Source: Streptomyces sp. NBC_01717 (lineage in GTDB: Bacteria; Actinomycetota; Actinomycetes; Streptomycetales; Streptomycetaceae). Taken from it: 64,000 bases of DNA. The notes under the pieces are model-generated. The model was not told where the DNA came from. It made no database searches and worked only from the letters and a program-made list of their open reading frames with translations. A program made the position numbers and the translations under genes. This document shows, piece after piece, positions 8,183-17,047 of this stretch (the stretch's first letter is position 1; the number at the start of each line of letters is the position of its first letter). The stretch is taken from positions 8,003,001-8,067,000 of the forward strand of contig NZ_CP109178.1 in NCBI RefSeq assembly GCF_036248255.1, given 5' to 3'.

Positions 8183-9442
8183 ATGGCAGTGATCAACGGT
8201 TGGAGGCGGGAGGCACGAGCCCGGCCCGGCGCGGTGGACGCGCTGGTGTCGGCCGTGCTGTTCGGGCTGTCGGTCGTGGCTTCTGCTGTTGTGCCGGACG
8301 AGCACCGGATCTCGTTCCGGTGGCCAGGCGTGGTGCTGGCGGCGGTCGGCTGCGCGGCGTTGATGTGGCGACGTCGCCACCCGTTCGGCGTACTGGCTGT
8401 CGCGGTCGGCTGCGGGGTGGCATTTCAGGTGCTCGGGTTCCGGGAGAGTCCGCTGGTGTCCAGCCCGGTCGTGGTCTCCCTCTACACCGTTGCGGTGCGG
8501 ACCGACCGGCGCACCACCTGGACCACGGCGGCGGCCACGGCTGCCGTCCTGGTGGGGGCTGCCTTGCTGTTCACTCCGGGATCATGGCTGGAGCCGGAGA
8601 AGGCGGTGATGCTGGCGTGGACGGCTCTGGCGGCCGCCATCGGCGACGCAGTGCGGTCACGCCACGCCTATGTGGCGGCCGTGGAGGAGCGGGCGGAGAA
8701 CGCGGAGCGGACCCGTGAGCAGGAGGCACAGCAGCGGGTGGCGGCCGAGCGGGTCCGGATCGCGCGCGAGCTGCACGACGTCGTCGCGCACCACATCGCC
8801 CTGATCAACGCTCAGGCGGGTGTCGCCGTCCATCTCGCGGAGCGGCAGCCGGAGCAGACACTCGCCGCCCTGGAGAACATCCGGGACACCAGCCGGTCGG
8901 CACTGGATGAACTGCGCGCGACCGTAGGCCTGTTGCGGCAGACGGGTGATCCGGCGGCGCCGCGCGATCCGATGCCGGGTCTGACACAGCTGCCGGACCT
9001 GCTCGCATCGTTCGAAGGCGCCGGACTGGCTGTCAGGCACAGCCAGCGAGGTATCAGCGAACCGCTGGCGCCGGCGGTGGACCTGGCCGCGTACCGCATC
9101 GTGCAGGAGGCCCTGACCAATGTGCACAAGCACGCCGGCGCGGACCAGGCCCGATTGTTTCTGCATTACCGCCCCGAATGGCTGACGATCACCGTCGAGG
9201 ACGACGGATGCGTCGGTCCGTACCACCGCGAACCCCACCAGGGGACCGGCCACGGGCTGATCGGGATGCGCGAGCGTGCTGCCATCGTCGGGGGCACGCT
9301 GTACGCGGGAGCCCGCCCGCAGGGCGGCTTCGCTGTGACTGCCGATCTGCCCCTGCGAGCCGGCACCGCAACGGGCGGTCCGGCAGCGGACGGACCGCCG
9401 AGGAGAGATGGGTATGACGACCCGCGTACTGCTAGCCGATGA
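8183..9442 (+). CDS. Two-component sensor histidine kinase (NarL/DesK type)
   Basis: A 419-residue membrane sensor. The N-terminal 150 or so residues hold about four to five hydrophobic segments (from VDALVSAVLFGLSVVASAVV onward) with no large extracytoplasmic domain. A short coiled-coil-like stretch (EERAENAERTREQEAQQR) leads into HisKA_3 with the phosphoacceptor in RIARELHDVVAHH (about His198). The HATPase domain follows, with VQEALTNVHKHAG and GHGLIGMRERA. It should phosphorylate the response regulator, whose start overlaps it by 29 bases. The likely stimulus is a membrane stress or membrane-active compound, given the ABC exporter just downstream. ATG 8183 is chosen because the upstream frame is not protein-like. 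Confidence 0.9.
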   Translation: MAVINGWRREARARPGAVDALVSAVLFGLSVVASAVVPDEHRISFRWPGVVLAAVGCAALMWRRRHPFGVLAVAVGCGVAFQVLGFRESPLVSSPVVVSLYTVAVRTDRRTTWTTAAATAAVLVGAALLFTPGSWLEPEKAVMLAWTALAAAIGDAVRSRHAYVAAVEERAENAERTREQEAQQRVAAERVRIARELHDVVAHHIALINAQAGVAVHLAERQPEQTLAALENIRDTSRSALDELRATVGLLRQTGDPAAPRDPMPGLTQLPDLLASFEGAGLAVRHSQRGISEPLAPAVDLAAYRIVQEALTNVHKHAGADQARLFLHYRPEWLTITVEDDGCVGPYHREPHQGTGHGLIGMRERAAIVGGTLYAGARPQGGFAVTADLPLRAGTATGGPAADGPPRRDGYDDPRTASR

Positions 9443-10109
9443 CCAGGCCCTGCTACGGGGCACCTTCAGGATGCTGTTCGATTCTGCGGACGACATGGAG
9501 ACCGTGGGCGAGGCGTCCAACGGATGCGAGGCGGTGGAGCTGGCGCATGCCCAGCACCCCGATGTGCTCCTGATGGACATCCGCATGCCCGAGATGGACG
9601 GCCTCGCCGCGACACGGCTGATCAGCGAGTCGGAGGACCTCGCGGGGGTCAAGGTCCTCATCCTGACCACCTTCGAGGACGACGAGTACGTCGCCGAGGC
9701 GCTGCGTGCGGGTGCGAGTGGCTTCCTGGGCAAGGGCGCACGGCCCGAGGAGCTTCTCGATGCCGTGCGCACGGTCGCCGGCGGGGAGGCCCTGCTGTGC
9801 CCGTCGGCCGCCCGAGCGCTGATCACACGATTTCTGACGCAGCCGGAAGCATGCCCGGCCGTCATGCACGAGCGGCTGGCGTGCCTGACGCCACGGGAAC
9901 GCGATGTCCTGGCACTCGTCGCACTGGGGTTGTCGAACGACGAGATCGCCGATCGCCTGTTCATCAGCCCGCTGACCGCCAAGACCCACGTCAACCGGGC
10001 CATGACCAAGCTGGACGCTCGTGACCGGGCCCAGCTCGTGGTCATCGCCTACCAGTGCGGCCTGGTGAGCGCGGCGATGGAGCCGAGCGGTCCGTCGACA
10101 CCCGTGTAG
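9414..10109 (+). CDS. LuxR/NarL-family response regulator
   Basis: A 231-residue regulator. The receiver domain spans about 1-120 with acidic pocket ADDQ, phosphoacceptor Asp55 in LLMDIRMPEMDG, TT at ILTTFED and Lys in GFLGKG. The C-terminal helix-turn-helix spans about 160-225 (LTPRERDVLALVALGLSNDE and ISPLTAKTHVNRAMTKL). Of the two ATGs at 9408 and 9414, the second has AGGAGAG at a proper distance and is used. The coding overlap with the kinase implies translational coupling. It probably controls the ABC exporter that follows after 149 bp. Confidence 0.92.
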   Translation: MTTRVLLADDQALLRGTFRMLFDSADDMETVGEASNGCEAVELAHAQHPDVLLMDIRMPEMDGLAATRLISESEDLAGVKVLILTTFEDDEYVAEALRAGASGFLGKGARPEELLDAVRTVAGGEALLCPSAARALITRFLTQPEACPAVMHERLACLTPRERDVLALVALGLSNDEIADRLFISPLTAKTHVNRAMTKLDARDRAQLVVIAYQCGLVSAAMEPSGPSTPV

Positions 10110-10258
10110 TCGCCGGCACGGGTACGTGCGGCGCTCTGTCCCGGCCGTAGGCCGATGCGCCCAGTACCGCGGACGTGGTAGCCGGGAATCGCTGCACGGG
10201 GACGATGTGCGAGGGGCCGGTCACGGGCGAGAGTGAGGTGGTGAACGGAGGTTTCGCA

Positions 10259-11197
10259 ATGATCGAAGCCCACTGCCTTACCAAGAGGTACGGCAGCAAG
10301 ACAGCCGTCGAGGATTTGTCCTTCACGGTCCGCCCCGGCATCGTGACGGGGTTCCTCGGTCCCAACGGGGCCGGCAAATCCACCACCATGCGGCTGATCC
10401 TCGGCCTGGACGCCCCCACCGCCGGGTATGCCACCGTCAACGGCCGCCCTTACGCACACCACGAAGCGCCCCTGCACGAGGTCGGGGCGATGCTGGAGGC
10501 CCGCGCCACCCACACCGGCCGCACCGCCTACCACCACCTGCTGGCCCTGGCCGCCACTACCGGCATCCCCCGCCGGCGCGTGAACGAGGTCATCGACCTC
10601 GTCGGCCTGCGCGAGGTCGCCGGCAAACGAACCGGCGGTTTCTCTCTGGGCATGGGACAGCGCCTCGGCATCGCCACTGCGCTTCTCGGCGACCCCGCCA
10701 CCGTCATCCTCGACGAGCCGGTCAACGGTCTCGATCCGGAGGGCATCCGGTGGATCCGGCATCTCCTCAAGAGCCTGGCGGGGGAGGGACGAACGGTGTT
10801 CGTCTCGTCGCATCTGATGGGTGAGATGGCGCTCACCGCCGAACATCTTGTCGTCATCGGCCGCGGTCGGCTCATCGCCGACACCTCGGTCGAGGAATTC
10901 ACCCGTAGCGCTGCCCGCACCGTGGTGCGCGTGCGCTGCCCGGACATCGACCGCTTGAAAGATCTGCTGGCGGGTCCGGACGTCACCCTTACCACCTGTG
11001 CGCCGTACACCTTGGATGTAGTGGGCCTGACGAGTGACCAGATCGGCATCACGGCCGCCGACGACGGGCTCACCCTGCTCGAACTCTCTCCCCAGCGGAT
11101 CTCCCTGGAGGAGGCATTCATGGAACTGACCCGGGACGCGGTCGAGTACCGCTCCACCATCGCCGACGAAACGGTCGCAGCAAGGAGCGCGTCATGA
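10259..11197 (+). CDS. ABC transporter ATP-binding protein (drug/bacteriocin-export type)
   Basis: A 312-residue nucleotide-binding subunit of the CcmA/DrrA kind. It has Walker A GPNGAGKSTT, a signature region GFSLGMGQRLGIA that departs from the usual LSGGQ form, Walker B ATVILDEPVNGLDPEG and the H-loop VSSHLMGEM. The last 90 residues form a regulatory extension as in DrrA/BcrA-type exporters. GGAGG precedes ATG 10259. It overlaps the permease by 4 bases (ATGA). With the preceding two-component pair it resembles detoxification modules that sense and export membrane-active compounds. Confidence 0.92.
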   Translation: MIEAHCLTKRYGSKTAVEDLSFTVRPGIVTGFLGPNGAGKSTTMRLILGLDAPTAGYATVNGRPYAHHEAPLHEVGAMLEARATHTGRTAYHHLLALAATTGIPRRRVNEVIDLVGLREVAGKRTGGFSLGMGQRLGIATALLGDPATVILDEPVNGLDPEGIRWIRHLLKSLAGEGRTVFVSSHLMGEMALTAEHLVVIGRGRLIADTSVEEFTRSAARTVVRVRCPDIDRLKDLLAGPDVTLTTCAPYTLDVVGLTSDQIGITAADDGLTLLELSPQRISLEEAFMELTRDAVEYRSTIADETVAARSAS

Positions 11198-12012
11198 CCA
11201 CGACCCTCACGCGCCCGCTCGACGCGACAGCGCGCCCGGGCAAGGTGACCCTGCTCCGGGTGCTCAGGTCCGAATGGATCAAGCTGCGCACCGTGCGCTC
11301 CACGTCGGTCACCTTGCTGATCGCCGTGGCCGCGATGGTCGGGTTGGGCATGCTGGTCACCCACCTGCGGGCAGGCGACCTCAATGCGCGGGAACTGGCG
11401 CACTTCAACGGAGCCGAGCTCAGCCTGAGTATGTTCCGGCCCGCACAGTTGGCCGTCGGTGTCCTGGGCGTCCTGATGTTCACGGGCGAGTACTCCACCG
11501 GATTGATCCGTGCCACCCTCACGGCCGTCCCCAGGCGGCTGCCCATGCTGGCGGCCAAGGCAGCCGTCTTCACCGGCGTCGTCCTCGTCCTGATGACCGC
11601 GGCCTCTTTCGCCGCCTTCTTCGGTGGCCAGTCCGTCCTGTCCTCCGCGCACCCTCACCTGGCCATGAATCTCTCCGACCCCGGGGTCGCCCGTGTGGTC
11701 TTCGGTACCGGCCTCTACCTCACCGTCGTCGGACTGCTCGGTGTCGCCCTGGGCGCCATCATCCGCAGTTCTGCGGGAGCCATCGCCACACTGGTGGGCA
11801 TCCTGCTCGTCCTGCCCGGACTGGGAGCCCTGCTTCCGGCCGACTGGGCTCAGCACATCGACCCCTACCTGCCCAGCAATGCCGGACGAGCCGTGCTCTC
11901 GGTCGTCCCCGATCCCGCGATGGCCCCCTGGACAGGTCTGTCACTGTTCGCCGGATACGTAGCCGCCCTCCTGGGTATCGCCGCCTGGCTCCTCAAGCGA
12001 CGCGACGCCTGA
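11194..12012 (+). CDS. ABC-2 type permease
   Basis: A 272-residue membrane subunit with about six hydrophobic helices. The first follows KLRTVRSTSVTLLIAVAAMV and the last is SLFAGYVAALLGIAAWLLKR. The ABC-2 fold element MFTGEYSTGLIRATLTAVPR (about 96-115), which contacts the ATPase, is clear. It forms the exporter with the ATPase whose stop codon it overlaps. The substrate is not evident. The BcrB/NatB-like size and layout favour export of a peptide antibiotic, lipid or sodium-type solute. Confidence 0.88.
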   Translation: MTTTLTRPLDATARPGKVTLLRVLRSEWIKLRTVRSTSVTLLIAVAAMVGLGMLVTHLRAGDLNARELAHFNGAELSLSMFRPAQLAVGVLGVLMFTGEYSTGLIRATLTAVPRRLPMLAAKAAVFTGVVLVLMTAASFAAFFGGQSVLSSAHPHLAMNLSDPGVARVVFGTGLYLTVVGLLGVALGAIIRSSAGAIATLVGILLVLPGLGALLPADWAQHIDPYLPSNAGRAVLSVVPDPAMAPWTGLSLFAGYVAALLGIAAWLLKRRDA

Positions 12013-12350
12013 CCGGCGCAGCAGGAAGCCGCGCAACAGCGCCACCGGCCCGGACAAGGGCCGTTGCGGGACCTGCGGCCTGATCGACACGCTGCGGACG
12101 GAGTCCGCCCACCGTATCCCCGATCCATGGACGACCCTCTGGATCACCATGCTGCTGTTCCTCGCCAGGGCACGACCCGGTAGCCGAACCCCATCGGGCT
12201 CGTGCGCACACCGAAGGCGACTCACACCCCTCAGGACAGCACCGCAGAACAGGCACCTCCGTGGACGTCACCGACACCACGATGACGCCCGCACCCGAAC
12301 CCGTGGCCGCGCCGACCGCGCGGACCCCCCCAGCACGGAGAGGACCCATC
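12013..12350. other. Intergenic region after the ABC exporter
   Basis: No supported gene. A short stem (CGGCCC...GGGCCG, about 12046-12063) lies 35 bases after the permease stop and may be a weak terminator. An in-frame GTG at 12261 could extend the following gene but lacks a ribosome-binding site. Confidence 0.4.
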
Positions 12351-12818
12351 ATGTTCACCTCGCCCCAGGAATGCCGCACCATCCGTGAGCTGCTCGCCGG
12401 ATACGCACTCGACGCCCTCGCGCCCGAGGAAGCCGCTCGGGTCCGCGCCCACCTGACCACCTGCCCCGCTTGCCGGGACGAGCACGACTGCCTCGCAGCG
12501 GTATCCGCACACCTGCCCATGCTCCGCGATGCTCTGGCCCGCGACATCGGGCGCCGGCAGCAGAGGTACGTGCCCGCCCCGGCCGAGAGCTGCCACACCT
12601 CACGTCCGCAGCTCCGTCGGCGTCGTCCGGCCCGCTCGATACTGGGCACGCCGCTCACGGTCACCCAGTTGCTGAGCAGGATGCGGGCGTCAGGTGAGCC
12701 GGGCGAGCGAGCGGGCAGAAGTGCCCCGGGCCCCCGCGCAACGGCAGACGGGGCGGAGGGGCGGCCGACGCCTCAGTCTCTCCGCCCGGTGGTCACACCG
12801 TGGCCGGCCGCCGGCTGA
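12351..12818 (+). CDS. Zinc-finger anti-sigma-like protein, shortened
   Basis: Residues 1-50 match the zinc-binding anti-sigma (zf-HC2) domain: ECRTIRELLAGYALDALAPE, then the ligand set HLTTCPACRDEH. Family members hold an ECF sigma factor at the membrane and normally continue with a transmembrane helix and an outer domain, for about 220-260 residues. Here the protein has 155 residues, no hydrophobic helix, and its second half is Arg/Pro/Gly-rich and uninformative. No ECF sigma gene is adjacent. It is therefore either a soluble sensor or, more likely, a decayed remnant. ATG 12351 follows GGAGAGGA. Confidence 0.6.
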   Translation: MFTSPQECRTIRELLAGYALDALAPEEAARVRAHLTTCPACRDEHDCLAAVSAHLPMLRDALARDIGRRQQRYVPAPAESCHTSRPQLRRRRPARSILGTPLTVTQLLSRMRASGEPGERAGRSAPGPRATADGAEGRPTPQSLRPVVTPWPAAG

Positions 12819-13147
12819 GGCCGTGGGTGCTCGACGCCCAGGCCCGGGCCGCTGGGAACGGCGGAGACGGTGAGTGCCGCGGTCCCGGGTCCGAGCCGGG
12901 CCCACGCGCCCGGCAGCAGGGCGACGAACGAGGTCGGGGATGTTCCGTGGGCCCGCACGAGTGCCGGGCCACGGCCGTCGCCGTCGTCGGCCGGGGAAGT
13001 GTTCCGGACGACCGACCCGTACACAGCTCCCGCTCCGCTCCTCGTTCTCTCGACGGGTACGGCGGACTGCCGTTCGGCCGCCTCCCGGTGGCGCCACCGC
13101 ACAGCCGGCTGCTTGCTGGTCCCAGGGTCCCCTGGGAGAGGAAGCGA
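12819..13147. other. Intergenic region; no convincing gene
   Basis: A minus-strand frame here reads fairly protein-like for about 75 codons (GTSPTSFVALLPGAWARLGP) and stops at 12773, but it has no start or recognisable family. It may be the tail of a lost gene. Otherwise the region holds the leader of the membrane protein at 13148. Confidence 0.35.
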
Positions 13148-13831
13148 GTGCTCATGGCGACACCGAGGACCAAGGGACACGCGCTGCAGACTCCGCGGGC
13201 GGCAGGACTGGCCGGGGTCGTCTTCGCGGTGCTGCTCGCGGCCGCCATCATCCTGATCCGGCTGGCGATCCCCGAAGGGGCCGACGCGGTCACGATCCGG
13301 GGCTTCGACGACTCCTCGCGCCGGAACGCGGTGAAGACGGCGCTCGCGCTCGTCCCCTTCGCGGGCATCTTCTTTCTGTGGTTCGTGGGCGTGCTGCGCG
13401 CGCACGTCGGGGACGCGGAGGACAAGTTCATCGCCACCGTCTTCCTGGGCAGCGGTCTGATCTTCGTGGCTTCGATGTTCGCGGCGGCCGCGGCCGCAGG
13501 GGGCGTGCTGTCCGTCGGGGCTCCGTCCGGGAACGACCCGGGGCTGCCCTCCTGGGACTTCGGCCGCCACTTCGCGTACACGCTGCTGACGGACTACGCG
13601 ATGCGGATGGCCGCGGTGTTCACGCTCACGACGTCGACCTTGGGGTACCGCCTCGGGATCTTCTCCCGGTGGCTCACCCTGCTGGGCCTCCTCGTCGCCG
13701 TGACGCTGCTTTTCGTGGCGGCCACCGTCGCCTGGTCCGAGCTGGTCTTCCCGCTCTGGTCACTGATCGTCAGCATCTACATTCTCGTGGTCAGCCGCGC
13801 CCCCGGGCCCGATGGAGCGAAGGCGGCCTGA
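13148..13831 (+). CDS. Integral membrane protein, unknown function
   Basis: A protein of about 227 residues with five likely transmembrane helices: AGLAGVVFAVLLAAAIILI, LALVPFAGIFFLWFVGVL, FLGSGLIFVASMFAAAAA, LLGLLVAVTLLFVAATVAW and LWSLIVSIYILVV. No enzymatic motif is visible and I do not recognise the family. GTG 13148 lies six bases after GAGAGG and is preferred; ATG 13154 is the alternative, two codons later. It is followed after 166 bp by the P450 ferredoxin, but nothing shows that it belongs to that operon. Confidence 0.75.
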   Translation: MLMATPRTKGHALQTPRAAGLAGVVFAVLLAAAIILIRLAIPEGADAVTIRGFDDSSRRNAVKTALALVPFAGIFFLWFVGVLRAHVGDAEDKFIATVFLGSGLIFVASMFAAAAAAGGVLSVGAPSGNDPGLPSWDFGRHFAYTLLTDYAMRMAAVFTLTTSTLGYRLGIFSRWLTLLGLLVAVTLLFVAATVAWSELVFPLWSLIVSIYILVVSRAPGPDGAKAA

Positions 13832-13997
13832 CCGCGGCTGCGGCCCGCAGCTCGGGGCACGCTCACTCCTTCGGCTCTCCTGGGCGAGCGCCGAACCCAC
13901 CGGTCCTTCGATGCTGGCGTGGGGGAGAAGACCCGCCGTCCCGCCGCCAAAAACGCGGACGGCGCCGGACCAGGCTGCCGGAAGGGGCGGAGCGTCG

Positions 13998-14243
13998 ATG
14001 AGGCTTGTCGTCGATCTCAACAAGTGTCAGGGATACGCGCAATGCGCGTTCCTCGCGCCCGATGTCTTCGCCATGCACGGCGAAGAGGCGCTCACCTACA
14101 ACCCACGGGCCGACGAGGACCAGCGCGAGAACGTGGCGCGCGCCGTCGCGGCGTGCCCCGTCCAGGCCATTCTGGCCGACGCGCTGGACACACCGGGAGA
14201 GATGACGGCCATGCCGGGCGAGGAGGAGTCCCATGGCCGCTGA
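13998..14243 (+). CDS. [3Fe-4S]/[4Fe-4S] ferredoxin for a P450
   Basis: An 81-residue ferredoxin of the type paired with actinobacterial P450s. Cluster ligands are in NKCQGYAQCAFLAPDVF (Cys-x5-Cys, with Tyr where a second Cys of the first motif would be) and in the later ACPVQAI. The missing Cys predicts a 3Fe-4S cluster. It shuttles electrons from the FAD reductase to the P450 in the cytoplasm. GGAG precedes ATG 13998. Its last 11 bases overlap the reductase gene, implying coupled translation of the redox partners. Confidence 0.92.
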   Translation: MRLVVDLNKCQGYAQCAFLAPDVFAMHGEEALTYNPRADEDQRENVARAVAACPVQAILADALDTPGEMTAMPGEEESHGR

Positions 14244-15627
14244 CGCATTTCTGGCGTGGCTCAGGCGCGAGGGCCGGATCGTGATCGTGGGCGCCTCGCT
14301 GGCCGGCCTGCGGGCGGCCGAGACGCTCCGCGACGAGGGCTTCGAGGGGTCGCTCACCATGATCGGTGACGAGCCGTACGAGCCGTACGACCGGCCGCCG
14401 CTCTCCAAGTCGGTGCTGCTGGGCAAGGCGTCGCCGGCCCATACCGAGCTGCCCCGGCGCCGATCGGTGGAAGCGAAGTGGCGGCTCGGTGTCGCGGCGA
14501 CCGGGCTGGACATGGCGGCCAAGCGGGTGCTGCTGGCCGACGGCGACGAGGTGGAGTACGACCGGCTGCTCATCGCGACCGGTGTACGGGCCAGGCCGTG
14601 GCCGCGCCAGGCGGAGGCCGAGCTGGACGGCGTCTTCGTCCTGCGGACGCGCGACGACGCGGCCGGGCTGCAGCGCCGGCTGATGGCCTCGCCCCGCAGG
14701 GTGTTCGTGATCGGGGCCGGTTTCACCGGCTCGGAGATCGCGTCCGCCTGCCGCGCGCGTGATCTCCCGGTCACCGTGGCGGAGCGCGCCGACGCGCCCC
14801 TGGTGGGTGCGCTGGGAGGGGTGGTCGGCGCGGTCGCCGCGGAGCTGCATCGCGAGAACGGGGTGGACCTGCGCACCGGCGTCATGGTCACCGGCCTCGA
14901 GGGCGACTCGGTGGGGCGGGTGCGCGCCGCTCATCTGTCCGACGGCAGCACCGTCGAGACGGACGTGGTGGTCGTCTCGCTCGGCGCGACCCGCAACACC
15001 GAATGGCTGGCCGGATCCGGACTCGGCGCGGGACCCCGCGGGATCGCCTGCGACGCGGGGTGCCGGGCGTTCGACTATCGGGGCATCGTGACCGACGACA
15101 TCTTCGTCGCCGGTGATGTGGCGCGGTCCCCACATCCGCTCTTCGGCTATCAGTTCCTTTCCCTCGAACACTGGGGCAACGCCGTCACACAGGCCGAGGT
15201 GGCGGCGCACAACATGATCAGCTCCAGCACGGACCGCCGCCCGCACATGTGGGTACCGGCCTTCTGGTCGTCCCAGTTCGGGGTGAACATCAAGTCGGTC
15301 GGCGTCCCGTCCATGGGCGAGGAGATCCTCATTGCGCAGGGGGCGCTCGCCGAGCGCCGTTTCACCGGTGCGTACGGCTATCAGGGCCGCGTCATCGGTG
15401 CGGTCACCTTCGACAATTCACGGTGGCTGCAGTTCTACCAGGGGCTGATCGAGACGGCTGCACCGTTCCCCCCGGCGTTCCTGACCGTGGACCGCCGGCC
15501 CGAGGGCAGGCAGCCCGTCCCGGCGGACTTCCCGGACCCCTCGCTGCCCACCCACGGGCCGACCGTCACCCTCAGCGGCTACTCGCCGGCCGACCGACGG
15601 CTGGTCTTCAAGCCGGCCCGCTCCTGA
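14233..15627 (+). CDS. NAD(P)H-dependent ferredoxin reductase
   Basis: A 464-residue FAD/NAD reductase of the putidaredoxin-reductase type. The FAD Rossmann motif is IVIVGASLAGLRAAETLRDE (about 16-35), followed by EPYDRPPLSKSVLLG. The NAD(P)-binding motif is VFVIGAGFTGSEIASA (about 157-172). The second FAD contact is VAGDVARSPHP. The C terminus is longer than the usual 400-420 residues, ending with SGYSPADRRLVFKPARS. It passes reducing power to the ferredoxin upstream. It is followed after 75 bp by the P450, so the three genes make a self-contained class I system. Confidence 0.93.
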   Translation: MAADAFLAWLRREGRIVIVGASLAGLRAAETLRDEGFEGSLTMIGDEPYEPYDRPPLSKSVLLGKASPAHTELPRRRSVEAKWRLGVAATGLDMAAKRVLLADGDEVEYDRLLIATGVRARPWPRQAEAELDGVFVLRTRDDAAGLQRRLMASPRRVFVIGAGFTGSEIASACRARDLPVTVAERADAPLVGALGGVVGAVAAELHRENGVDLRTGVMVTGLEGDSVGRVRAAHLSDGSTVETDVVVVSLGATRNTEWLAGSGLGAGPRGIACDAGCRAFDYRGIVTDDIFVAGDVARSPHPLFGYQFLSLEHWGNAVTQAEVAAHNMISSSTDRRPHMWVPAFWSSQFGVNIKSVGVPSMGEEILIAQGALAERRFTGAYGYQGRVIGAVTFDNSRWLQFYQGLIETAAPFPPAFLTVDRRPEGRQPVPADFPDPSLPTHGPTVTLSGYSPADRRLVFKPARS

Positions 15628-15702
15628 CCACCGGCGGGGCCCGACATCCCGCTGCCCGACGCCGATACGGCCCCTTCTGCTCCCACGCCCCAAGGACCCG
15701 CC

Positions 15703-16944
15703 ATGACGCAAGCCCCGCTCCTGCGCCAGATCACCGATTACGCCAACCGTGCCGACCCGTATCCGCTGTACGCGGAACTCCGCAGGACCCCGGTGTTCCA
15801 GGAAGAGGACGGCGGCCCGTTCGTCATCAGCACGTACTGGGACATCCAGAGCCTGCTCCACGACCCGCGGATCAGCTCCGACGCCTCCAATCTCACCGCC
15901 CACGGCGGCGACGAGGTGACCGGGCAGGAGGAGGAGACGGCTCTGCCGCCCAGCTTCCTGCGGCTCGACCCTCCGGAGCACGACCGGTTGCGTCGGATGG
16001 CCAACCGTCCGTTCGGCCCGCCGCACAGCCCCAGGCGTGTCCACGACATGCGCGGCGAGCTCGCCGGGATCGTCTCGGACCTGGTCGCCGGCTTCGGGGA
16101 CACGGACCGGATCGATGTGGTCGACCAGTTCTCGTATCCCTTTCCCGTGACCGTGATCTGCCGGTTGCTCGGAGTGCCGCGGGAGGACGAGGCACGCTTC
16201 CACTCGTGGGCCGACACCATCGCCGCCGGCCTGGACCCGGTTCCGGGCGACGACCTCGCCGAGCGGAACCGCGTCACGCACGAGGCCAGGATGCAGCTGG
16301 GCATGTATCTGGCCGGGCTGGTCGAGGAGCGCCGCAAGGCACCCGGTGACGACATGCTGTCCGAGCTGGTGACCGGCCATGGACCGGACGGTCCGATGAC
16401 GACGATGGAGGTGCTCAGCACCGCTGTCCTGCTGCTGATCGCCGGCCATGAGACGACGGTCAACCTGATCACCAACGGGATGCTCACCCTGCTGCGCCAC
16501 CCGGAGGCACTGCATCGGCTGCGGGACGACCCGCGCCTCGCCGTCAACATTGTCGAGGAACTGCTGCGTTACGAGCCGCCGGTGCAGTTCGTGCCGCATC
16601 GCACGTGCATCGCGGACATCGAGGTCCGAGGGGTCACCATTCCGAAGGGCTCGTCGATCTGGCTCGTCCTGGCAGCCGGAAACCGGGACCCGGAGCGCTT
16701 CGAGGACCCCGAGCGATTCGACCCGGACCGCAAGGACGTCCAGCACCTCGGCTTCGGCAGCGGCATCCACAGTTGCTTCGGCGCACCGCTCGCGCGGCTG
16801 GAGGCGCAGTTCGCCCTGACCGAGCTGGCCCGCAGGCTCGACAACCCTCGCCTGGTGGAGGACCCGCCCCCTTACCGGCAGAACGCGGTCCTGCGTGGCC
16901 CCCGCCATCTGAACATCACGTTCGACGGCCTGCGCCCCCGGTAG
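15703..16944 (+). CDS. Cytochrome P450
   Basis: A 413-residue class I P450. The I-helix AGHETTVN (about 247-254) has the normal acid/Thr pair. The K-helix is EELLRYEPPVQ. The heme loop is HLGFGSGIHSCFGAPLARLE, with Cys at about residue 358. It is co-directional with its own ferredoxin and reductase and with an SDR downstream, so a hydroxylated product may be oxidised next. The substrate cannot be read from sequence; CYP105/107-like soluble enzymes act on terpenoids, fatty acids, macrolides or xenobiotics. Confidence 0.95.
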   Translation: MTQAPLLRQITDYANRADPYPLYAELRRTPVFQEEDGGPFVISTYWDIQSLLHDPRISSDASNLTAHGGDEVTGQEEETALPPSFLRLDPPEHDRLRRMANRPFGPPHSPRRVHDMRGELAGIVSDLVAGFGDTDRIDVVDQFSYPFPVTVICRLLGVPREDEARFHSWADTIAAGLDPVPGDDLAERNRVTHEARMQLGMYLAGLVEERRKAPGDDMLSELVTGHGPDGPMTTMEVLSTAVLLLIAGHETTVNLITNGMLTLLRHPEALHRLRDDPRLAVNIVEELLRYEPPVQFVPHRTCIADIEVRGVTIPKGSSIWLVLAAGNRDPERFEDPERFDPDRKDVQHLGFGSGIHSCFGAPLARLEAQFALTELARRLDNPRLVEDPPPYRQNAVLRGPRHLNITFDGLRPR

Positions 16945-17047
16945 GGCCGAATCGGCGTGTCGCCGGCTGTGTGCGGTGGTCCTGAGAGTGAACAGTCCGC
17001 GCCTGCGTGCGCGCCTTTTTGACGGCCCGTCATGAGACGGTGCGGAG

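Noticed and set aside
12773..13100. Minus-strand frame resembling a protein C terminus
   Set aside because: Protein-like for about 75 codons only, no start, no domain. It may equally be chance in GC-rich DNA.
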